DNA of 64,000 nt, taken from positions 3,906,001 through 3,970,000 of the forward strand of contig OY764903.1 in the NCBI GenBank assembly GCA_963668605.1. The letters run 5' to 3'. The position numbers and the translations under genes were made by a program. Source of the stretch: G963668605 sp963668605 (lineage in GTDB: Bacteria > Acidobacteriota > Terriglobia > Bryobacterales > Bryobacteraceae). The notes under the pieces were generated by a model. It saw only the letters and a program-made list of their open reading frames with translations, was not told the origin of the DNA and searched no databases. Below, in pieces: positions 8,373 to 17,009 of this stretch; within the stretch, counting starts at the first letter, position 1, and the number at the start of each line of letters is the position of its first letter.

Positions 8373-9131
8373 CTACAGCCAGTCGAGGCTCTCCGCCGTC
8401 CGCTCCGCGCCGACGACTCGAACAAAAATATCCTCGAGGCTTTCGCTGCCTTCGCGTAGTTCCCGCATCGTGCCTTCGATCACCAACTTGCCTTCGTGGA
8501 TGATCCCCACGCGATCGCAGAGTTTTTCGACCACCTCAAGCACATGCGAGGTGAGAAAGATGGTCGCGCCGCGGCGCGCCTGATCGAGCAGCAGTTCCTT
8601 CATAAAGCGCGCGCCCACGGCGTCGACGCCTTCAAACGGTTCGTCCATCAGGAAGAGTTCCGGACGGTGGATCAGCGCCGCCGCCATTGCCACGCGTTTA
8701 CGCATGCCTTTGGAATACTCGGCGATCAATTTTCCGCGGCTACCGTTCAGCTCGAAAAGCGCAATCAATTCCCGTGCGCGCTCCGCCGCCACCGCGCGGT
8801 CCAGGGCGTACATGCGGCCGACAAATTCCAAAAATTCCGGCCCGGTCAGGTGATCGAAGAGCAGCGACTCGTCGGGCACCAGGCCGATCTTGCGCTTGAT
8901 CTCGATTTCGCGGCCCGGCATCGGAAGGCCGAGCAGTTCGATGCTCCCCGAGGTCGGTTGCGCGAGGCCCATCAACATCCGAATCGTCGTCGTTTTCCCC
9001 GCGCCGTTCGGTCCGAGAAAACCATAGAACGTCCCGCGCGGCACATTCAGGCTCAGCCCGTCGACCGCGGCCTTGGCCCCGTACACCTTGCGCAGATCGC
9101 GAATATCGATAGCCGCGGAATCGTCGGACAT
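8373..9131 (-). CDS. ABC-2 type exporter ATP-binding protein
   Basis: This 252 aa ATPase carries Walker A GPNGAGKTTT at about 40-49, the Q-loop region, a CcmA/DrrA-style signature YSKGMRKR, Walker B LFLMDEPFEG and the switch segment LTSHVLEVVE. These are typical of bacterial ABC-2 exporters for lipids, polysaccharides or antibiotics. It is the first gene of a two-gene minus-strand operon with the permease. Upstream, a TACTAT hexamer sits 16 nt before the ATG with an AGAGG ribosome site between, so this promoter yields a short leader. Confidence 0.9.
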   Translation of the reverse strand: MSDDSAAIDIRDLRKVYGAKAAVDGLSLNVPRGTFYGFLGPNGAGKTTTIRMLMGLAQPTSGSIELLGLPMPGREIEIKRKIGLVPDESLLFDHLTGPEFLEFVGRMYALDRAVAAERARELIALFELNGSRGKLIAEYSKGMRKRVAMAAALIHRPELFLMDEPFEGVDAVGARFMKELLLDQARRGATIFLTSHVLEVVEKLCDRVGIIHEGKLVIEGTMRELREGSESLEDIFVRVVGAERTAESLDWL

Positions 9132-9182
9132 AACTTGCCTCTACATCATAGTATGAAGGGCTAGGGCGGCCGGCGAACAGAG

Positions 9183-9188
9183 TACAAT
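9183..9188 (+). promoter_or_regulatory. -10-like hexamer TACAAT, 8 nt before a start codon
   Basis: TACAAT ends eight bases before the ATG at 9197. With transcription starting about 6-8 nt downstream of a -10 element, the mRNA would begin at or near the start codon. Confidence 0.4.
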
Positions 9189-9196
9189 GGAAAAGA

Positions 9197-9700
9197 ATGC
9201 AGGTCTTGCAGGCTGGCCAATACAAGTATCTTTTGTTGGAACTCGACCTCGACTTGATCGCCAATGTGATCAAGCAGGCTGGCTTCGAGCACAGCTTTGA
9301 GGACAGCGAACGGACGCTGATCGTCACGCTGACCGCGGCAACCCGCAAGGCCCCGCTGCTGCTCTTCGATGCCGCCGACCCGGGCAATCTCGGCTGGTTT
9401 TCGCGTTGCCAGTTCTATGTCGACGGACGCACGGGCGCAGTCCTGCAAACTCCGTTGGCCGTGGCCAACGTGAAGGATCGCTCGGGATACGTACTGCCAA
9501 ATGCGGTACGCGTGCGCATCGCCAAGGAACTCCCCGCTGGCTTCCGCCTGCCCGGTAAGCAGCCTGTCACCGAGCAGATGGTCTACGCTGTGTTCTATAA
9601 CTTCCTGAACGCTTTGCTCGAAATCGGAGTGGGCGTCTGTGGAGGCGCTGCGGTAAAGCCCCTGGCCGGACGCACCGAGAGCATCGGCGTACGCAATTAG
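9197..9700 (+). CDS. Conserved-looking hypothetical protein, 167 aa
   Basis: I do not recognise this family. The protein has no signal peptide or membrane helix. It starts with an amphipathic N-terminus (MQVLQAGQYKYLLLEL), has several predicted beta-strand stretches in the middle and a hydrophobic C-terminal helix region (VYAVFYNFLNALLEIGVGV). It stands alone between the ABC exporter operon (divergent) and the arabinofuranosidase gene. The ATG follows a -10-like TACAAT by 8 nt, so the message may be leaderless. Codon composition is like that of its neighbours. Confidence 0.75.
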   Translation: MQVLQAGQYKYLLLELDLDLIANVIKQAGFEHSFEDSERTLIVTLTAATRKAPLLLFDAADPGNLGWFSRCQFYVDGRTGAVLQTPLAVANVKDRSGYVLPNAVRVRIAKELPAGFRLPGKQPVTEQMVYAVFYNFLNALLEIGVGVCGGAAVKPLAGRTESIGVRN

Positions 9701-9843
9701 TTGTCTGCCAATTCAACGACGAATCTTAATTAACGCCTTCGGTCGCTTTCGCGGCGTCGCTGAGCGTTGCGTTCTGTGGTGGTGAGGCAATTCGTTCAAC
9801 TTGTGCCGAGAGCAATAGGCGTGCTTGTTTTGGGACTGGCGCC

Positions 9844-9852
9844 TGCTATCAT
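9844..9852 (+). promoter_or_regulatory. Extended -10-like element TGCTATCAT before the GH51 gene
   Basis: TGCTATCAT ends eight bases before the ATG at 9861, with no Shine-Dalgarno sequence in between. The same nonamer occurs at 27851, at 54524 and on the minus strand at 27807, each upstream of a gene start. Confidence 0.5.
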
Positions 9853-9860
9853 GGCGGCAA

Positions 9861-11417
9861 ATGAGACTCCCGAAAACCGCCGTTGTCCTGTGCCTGATTG
9901 CCACGGCGTTCGCCGCCGAAGCTCCGCAGGCCCGCATCAAGATCGACACCGACCGCGTGATCGGCGTCGTGCACCCGCACATCTTCGGTAATTTCACTGA
10001 GCACCTCGGCCGCTGTATCTACGGCGGCATCTTTGAGGAAGGCAGTCCGCTCTCCGACGAGCTTGGCTTCCGCAAGGACGTGCTCGCCGCCACGCGCGAT
10101 TTAGGCGTCACCCTGATCCGCTGGCCCGGCGGCAACTTTGCTTCCGGTTACAACTGGAAAGACGGCATCGGGCCACGCGATCGGCGTCCGCCCCGCCCGG
10201 ATCACGCCTGGGGCGCGCTCGAATCGAACCGCTTCGGCACGGACGAGTTCTTGAACTACTGCGAGCGCGCCAAGGTCGAACCGTATCTGTGCATCAACGC
10301 CGGCCTCGGAAGCGTCAACGAAGCGCGAGAGTGGGTCGAGTACTGCAATGAATCACGCGATACCTACTGGGCGCGCGAACGCCGCAAGAACGGCCGATCC
10401 GAACCATGGGGCGTCAAGTACTGGGGCCTCGGCAACGAGATTGACGGCCCTTGGCAACTCGGCCACAAGAACGCGGAGGATTATGCGAAGTTCGCGTTGG
10501 AGGCGGCAAAAGCGATGCGCCGCGCCGACGAATCGATCAAGCTGATCGCCTCCGGTTCCTCGAACTTCCGGCCCGGCTGGGACTGGATCGGCTGGAACCG
10601 CACCGTTCTCGAGCGCCTCAAGGACGATATCGACTACATCTCACTGCACACGTACATAGGAAATCCGAAAAATGATTTCGAGAGCTTCATGGCCGTGTCG
10701 CGGGATCTCGACGAGCGCATAGCGATTGTCGAAGGCCAGATCAAAGCCGTGCAAAACGGCAAGGCCAAACCGCGGCCGATCCACATTGCCTTCGACGAAT
10801 GGAACGTCTGGTATCGCGCGCGTGGCAATACCGAGTTCGAGATCGGGCGCACGGGCCTCGAAGAAATCTACAATTACGAAGATGCGCTCGTGATGGGTGC
10901 GTTCTTCAACTCCTTCATCCGCAATGCGCACATCGTAAAGATGGCGAACCTGGCGCAACTCGTCAATGTGATCGCGCCGATCTTCACCGACAAGGAACGG
11001 CTGTACCTACAAACAATCTTCTTCCCGATCGCGGAGTACGCGCGGCAGAAGGGTAATCTGTCCATCGACACCCTGGTGAAAGCACCTGAGTACCAGCCTG
11101 CGGGCGGCCGCGCACTCGGCTATCTCGACGTCTCGACGACACTCGACGAGAAGAGTCGCACGCTCTACCTCAACGTGCTGAACCGCAGCGAAGAGATGGA
11201 TATCGACACTCGCATCGATAACGTGGAAGGCCGCTGCCGGAACCGCGTCGGTGTCTGGGAGCTAAATCACGGCGACTTGAAAGCCACGCACACTTTTGGC
11301 GCGGATAGCATCGTGCGGCCCATCACCAGGACGGTCAACGTCGCGCTCTCGGGCAACGGTTTCACGTACACGTTTCCTAAGCACTCACTGACCATCCTGA
11401 AGATCGCGCTCGATTAG
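9861..11417 (+). CDS. Secreted alpha-L-arabinofuranosidase, glycoside hydrolase family 51
   Basis: The enzyme (518 aa) should release terminal arabinofuranose from plant hemicellulose or pectin. A signal peptide spans about 1-20 (MRLPKTAVVLCLIATAFAAE). The barrel shows IFGNFTEHLGRCIYGG near 41-56, IRWPGGNFASGY at about 86-97, the acid/base motif GNEIDG at 191-196 and the conserved DEWN at 312-315; a C-terminal beta domain follows. All hallmarks of GH51 are present and the length is normal. The start at 9861 rather than an upstream ATG is supported by the signal peptide and the TGCTATCAT element 8 nt before it. Confidence 0.93.
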   Translation: MRLPKTAVVLCLIATAFAAEAPQARIKIDTDRVIGVVHPHIFGNFTEHLGRCIYGGIFEEGSPLSDELGFRKDVLAATRDLGVTLIRWPGGNFASGYNWKDGIGPRDRRPPRPDHAWGALESNRFGTDEFLNYCERAKVEPYLCINAGLGSVNEAREWVEYCNESRDTYWARERRKNGRSEPWGVKYWGLGNEIDGPWQLGHKNAEDYAKFALEAAKAMRRADESIKLIASGSSNFRPGWDWIGWNRTVLERLKDDIDYISLHTYIGNPKNDFESFMAVSRDLDERIAIVEGQIKAVQNGKAKPRPIHIAFDEWNVWYRARGNTEFEIGRTGLEEIYNYEDALVMGAFFNSFIRNAHIVKMANLAQLVNVIAPIFTDKERLYLQTIFFPIAEYARQKGNLSIDTLVKAPEYQPAGGRALGYLDVSTTLDEKSRTLYLNVLNRSEEMDIDTRIDNVEGRCRNRVGVWELNHGDLKATHTFGADSIVRPITRTVNVALSGNGFTYTFPKHSLTILKIALD

Positions 11418-11451
11418 TACGAAAGCAAATGCGTGGCCGGATGTAACGCTA

Positions 11452-11548
11452 GCCTCCAGTCGCTCGCGCTCCCGTCACCGTTGGACGAATTAGCCACGAC
11501 CAACGTGCGTAACACCTAACAGTGCCGGGAGCGCGAGCGACCGGAGGC
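11452..11548. repeat. Long imperfect inverted repeat between convergent genes
   Basis: Arms of 23 nt at 11452-11474 and 11526-11548 are complementary except at one position; each contains the palindromic-looking core GGGAGCGCGAGCGAC or its complement. The 51-nt loop holds a second inverted pair, CGTTGG at 11479-11484 and CCAACG at 11500-11505. It lies between the convergent GH51 and phosphohexomutase genes, where it could stop transcription from both sides, but no T-tract follows on either strand. It may be a copy of a dispersed repeat or a small non-autonomous element. Confidence 0.7.
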
Positions 11549-11582
11549 ATTATTCCGGTTTCGTTATCAAAATGGCTAACTG

Positions 11583-12944
11583 TTAGACGCAGGCTGACTG
11601 CTTTGCCAGCGCGAGCGCGGCATTCATCTCTATCTGGTACTCGGCGAGCAGAGCCGGAGTGGTTGCCTCAAAACGCATCACGAGCACGGGCTGCGTATTG
11701 GAGGCGCGCAACAGACCCCAGCCCCCGTCGAAAATCACGCGAACACCGTCGACGTCGATCGTCTCGCGAATTTTTCGGAAGTGTTCGGCGACCAGCTTGA
11801 CCACGGCGAACTTCGCCTCGTCCGGGCAGTCAATTCGGATCTCGGGTGTCGTCACCGTTTTTGGCACATCGGCCAATTGCGCCGACAGCGGCTTCCCGGA
11901 ACGCTCTACAATTTCGATCAAGCGGCAGGCCGCATACATCGCGTCGTCGTAACCGAAGTAGCGGTCCTCGAAAAAAATGTGGCCGCTCATCTCGCCCGCC
12001 AACTCAGCCTTCACCTCTTTCATCTTGGCCTTGATCAGCGAGTGGCCGGTCTTGTACATAATGGCGTTGCCGCCGAGTTTGCGGATGCCATCGTACATCA
12101 CTTGGGAACACTTCACTTCGCCGATGAACGTGGCGCCGGGCTTGCGCGACAAAATCTCTTTCGCAAAGATCAGCATCAACTGATCGCCCCACACCGTGAC
12201 ACCATTTTCGTCGACCGCGCCGATGCGATCCGTATCGCCGTCGAACGCAATGCCGAAATCGGCCTTATGCTCCTTTACGGCGGCTACGAGGTGTTCGAGA
12301 TTTTTCTCCACCGTCGGGTCGGGATGGTGGTTCGGAAAGTTGCCGTCCATCTCGTAGAACAGTTCGATCGGCTCGCAGTTCAGCTTCGCGAGCAGGGGCT
12401 GCATCACCGGCCCCGCCGTTCCGTTGCCCGCATCGAGCACGACTTTGATGCGGCGCTCGAAATGGAACATCGCGGCAATTTCGTCGATGTAGGCCGGCAC
12501 CACATTGTCATGTCTCTCAATGCCAGTGCCAGTTTCGAAATCCTGTTTCTGAATCAAGGCAAGCAACGCCTGGATCTCTTCGCCGTGTATTGTGCCCGCC
12601 CCGCAAACCACCTTGAAGCCGTTGTATTCCGAGGGATTATGACTGCCCGTAATCATCACCGCGCCGTCGGGCTTGTGCTTGTAAGCCGAATAGTAGAGCA
12701 CGGGAGTCGGCACGACGCCGATATCAGTCACTTCGCAACCGGTCTTGAGCAACCCTTTCACGAGCGCATCGCGCAAGCGCGGCGAACTGAGTCTGGTATC
12801 GCGTCCCAAGTGGACACGGTTGCCCGCGCGCCGCCGCAGATACGTTCCGATCGCCTGCCCCAGTTGTTCAATGCCGTCGCTGAGCAGATCCAGATCGGCG
12901 ATTCCGCGAATATCGTACTCGCGAAAAATGGTTGGTTTGAGCAT
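11583..12944 (-). CDS. Phosphomannomutase/phosphoglucomutase
   Basis: This 453 aa alpha-D-phosphohexomutase interconverts sugar 1- and 6-phosphates for polysaccharide precursors. The catalytic phosphoserine loop ITGSHNP places Ser at 101, the metal-binding loop DGDTDR is at 235-240, a sugar-specificity loop reads GEMSGH, and a phosphate-binding domain ends the protein. The opening FREYDIRG is typical of the AlgC/ManB bifunctional group. I prefer ATG 12944 to an ATG at 12968 because family members start just before this motif. The glycosylase gene lies 44 nt upstream on the same strand, so the pair may be co-transcribed. Confidence 0.9.
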   Translation of the reverse strand: MLKPTIFREYDIRGIADLDLLSDGIEQLGQAIGTYLRRRAGNRVHLGRDTRLSSPRLRDALVKGLLKTGCEVTDIGVVPTPVLYYSAYKHKPDGAVMITGSHNPSEYNGFKVVCGAGTIHGEEIQALLALIQKQDFETGTGIERHDNVVPAYIDEIAAMFHFERRIKVVLDAGNGTAGPVMQPLLAKLNCEPIELFYEMDGNFPNHHPDPTVEKNLEHLVAAVKEHKADFGIAFDGDTDRIGAVDENGVTVWGDQLMLIFAKEILSRKPGATFIGEVKCSQVMYDGIRKLGGNAIMYKTGHSLIKAKMKEVKAELAGEMSGHIFFEDRYFGYDDAMYAACRLIEIVERSGKPLSAQLADVPKTVTTPEIRIDCPDEAKFAVVKLVAEHFRKIRETIDVDGVRVIFDGGWGLLRASNTQPVLVMRFEATTPALLAEYQIEMNAALALAKQSACV

Positions 12945-12988
12945 AGCTTTAACGCTAACATCGGACAATTCGCGAGAGCAAGCCGGCG

Positions 12989-13621
12989 TCAGCGGCTCAG
13001 AAAATCGCTACCCGCCAACACAAAGCGCAGCGGCCAACCGGCGCACTCGCGAATGCCAATGCGCGGCGTCGTCAGGATCTCAACGCGCTCCTCCGGCAAG
13101 AGCCGCCGGACGCTAAGATCGCCCTGCATCAGGGCCCGGCCGTAGTGCGCACGCGTGATGCCGAGCGCGAGTGTCAGTTTCGCAGGGCCCGAAGCCAAGT
13201 CGCGCGGACTCTTCGCCGCCGGCCTCCGCTCGCGCATTCGCGAGACTCCGCAGAGCGGCTCCAGGGCGCGCAGCAGCACGCAGCCAGGAGTCCCGTCGGG
13301 CTCGGTTACGATGTTGAAGCACTCGTACATGCCGTAAATCAGGTAGACGTAAGCGCGGCCCGGCGGCCCGAAGATCACGCGTGTGCGCTCCGTGATACCC
13401 TTCGAAGAATGCGCCGCAAGATCTTCCGCGCCCAGGTAAGCTTCGGTCTCGACTATTCGCCCCGCCGTCTCACCGTGCACCAGAATCTTTCCCAAAAGAT
13501 CTCTGGCGACCTCCGCTGCGGGCCGGGCGTAGAAGCGCTCTGGCAGCGCTTCGGAACGCCTGGCGAGATCGGCGTATGGGAGCGCGTCGCACCACCGCGT
13601 TGAATCAGAGTGGCGATTCAT
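12989..13621 (-). CDS. 3-methyladenine DNA glycosylase (AAG/MPG family)
   Basis: The 210 aa protein is a base-excision repair enzyme that removes alkylated purines. Family features seen are FYARPAAEVARDLLGK, the catalytic region GRIVETEAYLG with the conserved Glu, RTRVIFGPPGRAYVYLIYGMY, and the SGPAKLTLALGI segment near the C-terminus. Length matches bacterial members. It is divergent from the RNA phosphodiesterase gene (starts about 30 nt apart) and upstream of the phosphohexomutase gene. Unlike many genes here it has no obvious TANNNT element just before the ATG. Confidence 0.92.
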   Translation of the reverse strand: MNRHSDSTRWCDALPYADLARRSEALPERFYARPAAEVARDLLGKILVHGETAGRIVETEAYLGAEDLAAHSSKGITERTRVIFGPPGRAYVYLIYGMYECFNIVTEPDGTPGCVLLRALEPLCGVSRMRERRPAAKSPRDLASGPAKLTLALGITRAHYGRALMQGDLSVRRLLPEERVEILTTPRIGIRECAGWPLRFVLAGSDFLSR

Positions 13622-13648
13622 CCGACAATGGCTAAGTTAACAGATACT

Positions 13649-14203
13649 ATGCGCCTGTTTACCGGCATCTCAATCCCGCCTGAAGTGCGGAAGAATTTGG
13701 AACGCCTGCTTCTGAGACTGCGGCCCACCGCCGATCTGCGTTGGAGCCGTACCGAGAACCTCCATGTCACCACCAAGTTTATAGGCGAGTGGCCGGAGGA
13801 TGACGTCAACGATCTGATCGACACGCTCGATGACTTGCCACCCGTGGGCGAAATCCCCATCGCGATTCGTGGCCTCGGATGGTTTCCGAACCCACATGCT
13901 CCGCGTGTCTTTTGGACCGGCATCGAGGCGCCGCCAGCGCTCGCTGAACTGGCCCGTCTCACGGACCAGGCACTCGCCACAAAGGGCATCGCCGCAGAGA
14001 CGAAAAAGTACGCGCCGCATCTGACGTTGGGCCGCGTGAATCCGGGCACGCCGCTGCCAGCCCTGCAACAGGCCGTCGCGGCGCTCGATTCCACCGAGTT
14101 CGGCAGCTTCAAGGCGGACCACTTCCACCTCTATCTCAGCGAGACGGGACCGAACGGCCTGAAGTACATCCGGCTGGCCGATTTTCCGCTGGAAGCAGTA
14201 TGA
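13649..14203 (+). CDS. thpR: RNA 2',3'-cyclic phosphodiesterase (2H family)
   Basis: This 184 aa protein has the two-histidine phosphodiesterase fold: HVTT at 39-42 and HLTL at 124-127, with the N-terminal MRLFTGISIP and the interior GWFPNPHAPRVFW segment typical of ThpR/LigT. It hydrolyses 2',3'-cyclic phosphate ends on RNA; its exact cellular substrate is unsettled in the family. ATG 13649 gives the family-typical start; an in-frame ATG at 13628 adds seven residues. Its last codons overlap the plsY start by four bases (ATGA), so it leads the plsY-gpsA operon. Confidence 0.9.
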   Translation: MRLFTGISIPPEVRKNLERLLLRLRPTADLRWSRTENLHVTTKFIGEWPEDDVNDLIDTLDDLPPVGEIPIAIRGLGWFPNPHAPRVFWTGIEAPPALAELARLTDQALATKGIAAETKKYAPHLTLGRVNPGTPLPALQQAVAALDSTEFGSFKADHFHLYLSETGPNGLKYIRLADFPLEAV

Positions 14204-14805
14204 TCCCGCTCGCCATCGTGCTGGGTGCGTATCTGCTCGGTGGCGTGCCCTTCGGTTACCTGCTCGTGCGCCTGACGACGGGCCGCGACGTGCGCAGCAT
14301 GGGCAGCGGCAATATCGGCGCCACCAACGTGCTGCGCACCACGGGTCGCGGCTTGGGCATCCTGACGCTGCTGCTCGACATCGCCAAGGGTTACTTTGCC
14401 GTCTGGGCCGCCGGACAACTCAGCGGGCAGGACCCGTTGTGGATGAGCGCCGCGGCGCTGGCCGTGCTCTTCGGCCATGCGTACCCCGCGTTGCTGAAGT
14501 TTCAGGGCGGAAAAGCGGTGGCCAGTTTTGTAGGAGCGTTCCTGTGTCTGACACCGGTAGCGCTGGCCGCCACGCTCGTCATCTTCGTCGTGACTGTCGC
14601 CTGGAGCAGATTTATTTCCCTCGGTTCGATTCTTTGCGCGTGTCTCTTCCCGCTTGTCGTCTGGCTGCTCGTGCATCCTCCGCTGCCGGTGCTCGCGGCG
14701 GCTACCATCGCCTCGACGCTCGTTGTCTGGCGGCACAAATCGAACATCGCACGGCTGCGCGCCGGTACGGAAAACGTTTTTTCTTTTGGAGGCAGGAAGT
14801 CTTGA
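14200..14805 (+). CDS. plsY: Acyl-phosphate:glycerol-3-phosphate acyltransferase
   Basis: PlsY (201 aa) makes lysophosphatidic acid from acyl-phosphate and glycerol-3-phosphate, the first committed step of phospholipid synthesis. It is an inner-membrane protein with about five to seven helices. The three conserved loops are visible: GSGNIGATNVLRTTG near 36-50, the KFQGGKAVA segment near 98-106, and the C-terminal WRHKSNIARLRAGTEN segment. Length is normal. It overlaps both thpR and gpsA by four bases, and gpsA supplies its glycerol-3-phosphate substrate. Confidence 0.95.
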   Translation: MIPLAIVLGAYLLGGVPFGYLLVRLTTGRDVRSMGSGNIGATNVLRTTGRGLGILTLLLDIAKGYFAVWAAGQLSGQDPLWMSAAALAVLFGHAYPALLKFQGGKAVASFVGAFLCLTPVALAATLVIFVVTVAWSRFISLGSILCACLFPLVVWLLVHPPLPVLAAATIASTLVVWRHKSNIARLRAGTENVFSFGGRKS

Positions 14806-15800
14806 AGGATCTTTCCATCGTTGGTGGCGGCAGTTGGGGCACAGCGCTTTCGATCGTGCTCGCGCCCCGTTTCGAACGCCTGCGGCTCTGGGTGTTTGAA
14901 GAGGATCTCGCGCAGCGCATGACCGGCTCGCGCGAGAACGACATCTATCTGCCGGGTGTGCGCCTGCCCGCCAATATCGAGATCTCGGCCTCACTGGAGG
15001 CCACGGTGCGCGGCGCTGGAATCGTGCTGGGCGTCATGCCGTCGCACCATGCGCGCGCTCTGTATAGCCGAATGCTGCCGTTCGTCGACGAAGCGATGAC
15101 GTTCGTCAGCGCGACGAAGGGCATTGAGAACGGTACACTGCTGCGCATGTCGCAGGTCATTGAGGAGGTTTTGCGGCCAGCCTTCGAGCCGCACATCGCC
15201 GTGCTTTCCGGCCCGACGTTTGCGCGTGAAATCGCACAGGGCGAACCAGCCGCCGTAGTCGTCGCCGCCACGGACTCCGCGCTCGCCGAACAGGTGCAAA
15301 GCGCCTTCTCCGGGCCGGCCTTCCGGCTGTACCGCAACTCCGATCCGGTGGGAGTCGAAGTTGGCGCGGCGCTTAAGAACGTGATTGCTATCGGCGCCGG
15401 CGTCTGCCAGGGACTCGGCCTCGGCAACAATACGGCCGCCGCCCTGATCACGCGCGGGCTTGCTGAAATCACCCGCCTCGCGATCGCCATGGGCGGGCAA
15501 CCGCACACGCTCGCCGGACTGGCCGGCCTCGGAGATCTGGTTCTGACCTGCAACGGCGCGCTCAGCCGCAACCGCGGCGTCGGCATCGAACTGGCCAAGG
15601 GGCGCAAACTGGACGAAATTGTTAACTCCATGAAAATGGTAGCGGAAGGCGTCCAGACCACCTATGCGGCCATGGACCTGGCCCGCCGTCACAGCGTCGA
15701 AATGCCGATCACGGCCCAGATGCACGCTATCCTGAAAGATGGACAACCGCCCCGCGATGCCATCCGGGAACTCATGGAGCGGAAACTCAAGGGTGAGTGA
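14802..15800 (+). CDS. gpsA: NAD(P)-dependent glycerol-3-phosphate dehydrogenase
   Basis: GpsA (332 aa) reduces dihydroxyacetone phosphate to glycerol-3-phosphate for phospholipid synthesis. The dinucleotide motif GGGSWGTAL is at the N-terminus; SATKGIENGTL, SGPTFAREIAQG, the catalytic-lysine region ALKNVIAIGAG and the substrate loop GLAGLGDLVLTC follow in the usual order. The start is a TTG overlapping the plsY stop (TTGA), with AGGAAG shortly upstream; no ATG in this frame would leave a normal N-terminus. It is the direct metabolic partner of plsY. Confidence 0.94.
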   Translation: MKDLSIVGGGSWGTALSIVLAPRFERLRLWVFEEDLAQRMTGSRENDIYLPGVRLPANIEISASLEATVRGAGIVLGVMPSHHARALYSRMLPFVDEAMTFVSATKGIENGTLLRMSQVIEEVLRPAFEPHIAVLSGPTFAREIAQGEPAAVVVAATDSALAEQVQSAFSGPAFRLYRNSDPVGVEVGAALKNVIAIGAGVCQGLGLGNNTAAALITRGLAEITRLAIAMGGQPHTLAGLAGLGDLVLTCNGALSRNRGVGIELAKGRKLDEIVNSMKMVAEGVQTTYAAMDLARRHSVEMPITAQMHAILKDGQPPRDAIRELMERKLKGE

Positions 15801-15819
15801 GTGGCGGACCAGATCCCAC

Positions 15820-15825
15820 TAAAAT
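15820..15825 (+). promoter_or_regulatory. -10-like TAAAAT before the ECF sigma gene
   Basis: TAAAAT lies about 50 nt before the ATG at 15876 and would let the sigma/anti-sigma genes be transcribed separately from plsY-gpsA. No good -35 box was identified. Confidence 0.3.
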
Positions 15826-15875
15826 CAAGTCGAGATTCAGCGCAACCTTGCCGGAAAGACAGTGTTCAAAAGGAC

Positions 15876-16460
15876 ATGACATCGGTGGTCGCGATCGAGC
15901 GGGACGCCGAACTGATGCTCCGGGTCCGGGACGGGGATGACACCAGCTTCGCTCTCCTTTTGGAGCGGCATCGTAATCCCGTTATCCATTTTTTATACCG
16001 GATGGTGCAGAACCAGGCGGTGGCCGAAGAACTGGCCCAGGAGGTTTTCCTGCGGGTTTACCGCGCCAGGACCTCGTATGAACCCACGGCGAAGTTCACC
16101 ACGTGGCTGTTCCGCATCGCCACGCATCTGGCGCTGAACTGGATTCGAGACGTTCGAAATGAGCGCGGCCAGGAGAGCCTGGACCAGGAATCCACTGAGA
16201 ACGGCGGTACCCGGCAGGTGGCGGACCGGCATTGGAACATCGAGCAGAACCTGGTGTTCGAGGCCAGAATGAGCGAGGTGCGGCGCGCTATCGCCATACT
16301 GCCTGAGAAGCAGCGCGCGGCCGTGATGATGCACAAGTATCAGGAAATGGAGTACTCGCAAATTGCGAAGGTGCTCGTCTGCTCGGAATCGGCGGTGAAG
16401 TCGCTGCTGTTCCGGGCTTATGAAACGTTACGCGCCCGGTTAGCGCATCTTGCAGTATAG
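15876..16460 (+). CDS. ECF-type RNA polymerase sigma factor (RpoE-like)
   Basis: The 194 aa product has sigma-70 region 2 (RHRNPVIHFLYRMV, AEELAQEVFLRVYRA, FTTWLFRIATHLALNWIRD) and region 4 (LPEKQRAAVMMHKYQEMEYSQIAKVL followed by the SESAVKSLLFRAYETLR helix), with no other domains, as in extracytoplasmic-function sigma factors. A GTG at 15801, immediately after the gpsA stop, would add 25 unconserved residues; the internal TAAAAT element favours ATG 15876. It is followed 16 nt later by a zinc-finger anti-sigma gene, the usual partner, so its activity is probably controlled by that protein. Confidence 0.9.
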   Translation: MTSVVAIERDAELMLRVRDGDDTSFALLLERHRNPVIHFLYRMVQNQAVAEELAQEVFLRVYRARTSYEPTAKFTTWLFRIATHLALNWIRDVRNERGQESLDQESTENGGTRQVADRHWNIEQNLVFEARMSEVRRAIAILPEKQRAAVMMHKYQEMEYSQIAKVLVCSESAVKSLLFRAYETLRARLAHLAV

Positions 16461-16476
16461 GGGGAAAGGAGATCGT

Positions 16477-16977
16477 ATGCGGTGCCCAGTCCAGGACAAA
16501 GAAAACGCGGAAGTGCTGCTAGCATACTGCGCCCGCACCCTGGAGCCCGACACGTTGTCGGCCCTTGAGCGGCACATGGCGTCCTGTCCCGAATGCAGCG
16601 CCTTCGCTGAACAGCAGCAGGCGTTGTGGAGTGCGCTCGACAGTTGGCAGCCCGAGCCCGTATCCAGCGATTTTGACAACCGGTTGTACCGCCGCATTGC
16701 GCAGTTGGATGCTCGTCCCTTGTGGCGGCGGCTGGCCCCGGCGGACTGGCAGGTTGCGTGGCGACCGGCGCTCTCGCTGGCGACGATCGGTATTACACTG
16801 CTCGCAGTGTTCATGCTGCGCGCGCCCAGGCTACACGACTCCCAGGCGTACGCTCCACGGACGGAGATGGTCGACGTCGAGCAGGTGGAACTCACGCTGG
16901 AGGACATGGAGATGCTCCGGCAACTTAATAGTGTGGTGGTGGCAAACCCCGAGACGGAGGGATCGAATTCGCTGTAG
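16477..16977 (+). CDS. Membrane-anchored zinc-finger anti-sigma factor
   Basis: The protein (166 aa) begins with a ZAS/zf-HC2-type domain: Cys and His residues in CPVQDKENAE, then LERHMASCPECSAF supplying the HxxxCxxC zinc motif. A single membrane helix follows (about 103-118, LSLATIGITLLAVFML) and a roughly 45-residue periplasmic tail. That layout suits an anti-sigma factor binding the ECF sigma encoded just upstream. Start ATG 16477 is set by a strong AAGGAG at 16466-16471. The tail is acidic and shows no recognisable sensor domain. Confidence 0.85.
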   Translation: MRCPVQDKENAEVLLAYCARTLEPDTLSALERHMASCPECSAFAEQQQALWSALDSWQPEPVSSDFDNRLYRRIAQLDARPLWRRLAPADWQVAWRPALSLATIGITLLAVFMLRAPRLHDSQAYAPRTEMVDVEQVELTLEDMEMLRQLNSVVVANPETEGSNSL

Positions 16978-17009
16978 GAGTCTGACTTCGCAGTGATTTC
17001 GCTGGCACT

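Noticed and set aside
11781..13145. 454-codon plus-strand frame across the phosphohexomutase and glycosylase genes
   Set aside because: It is antisense to two clear enzymes and spans their junction, with no recognisable motif.
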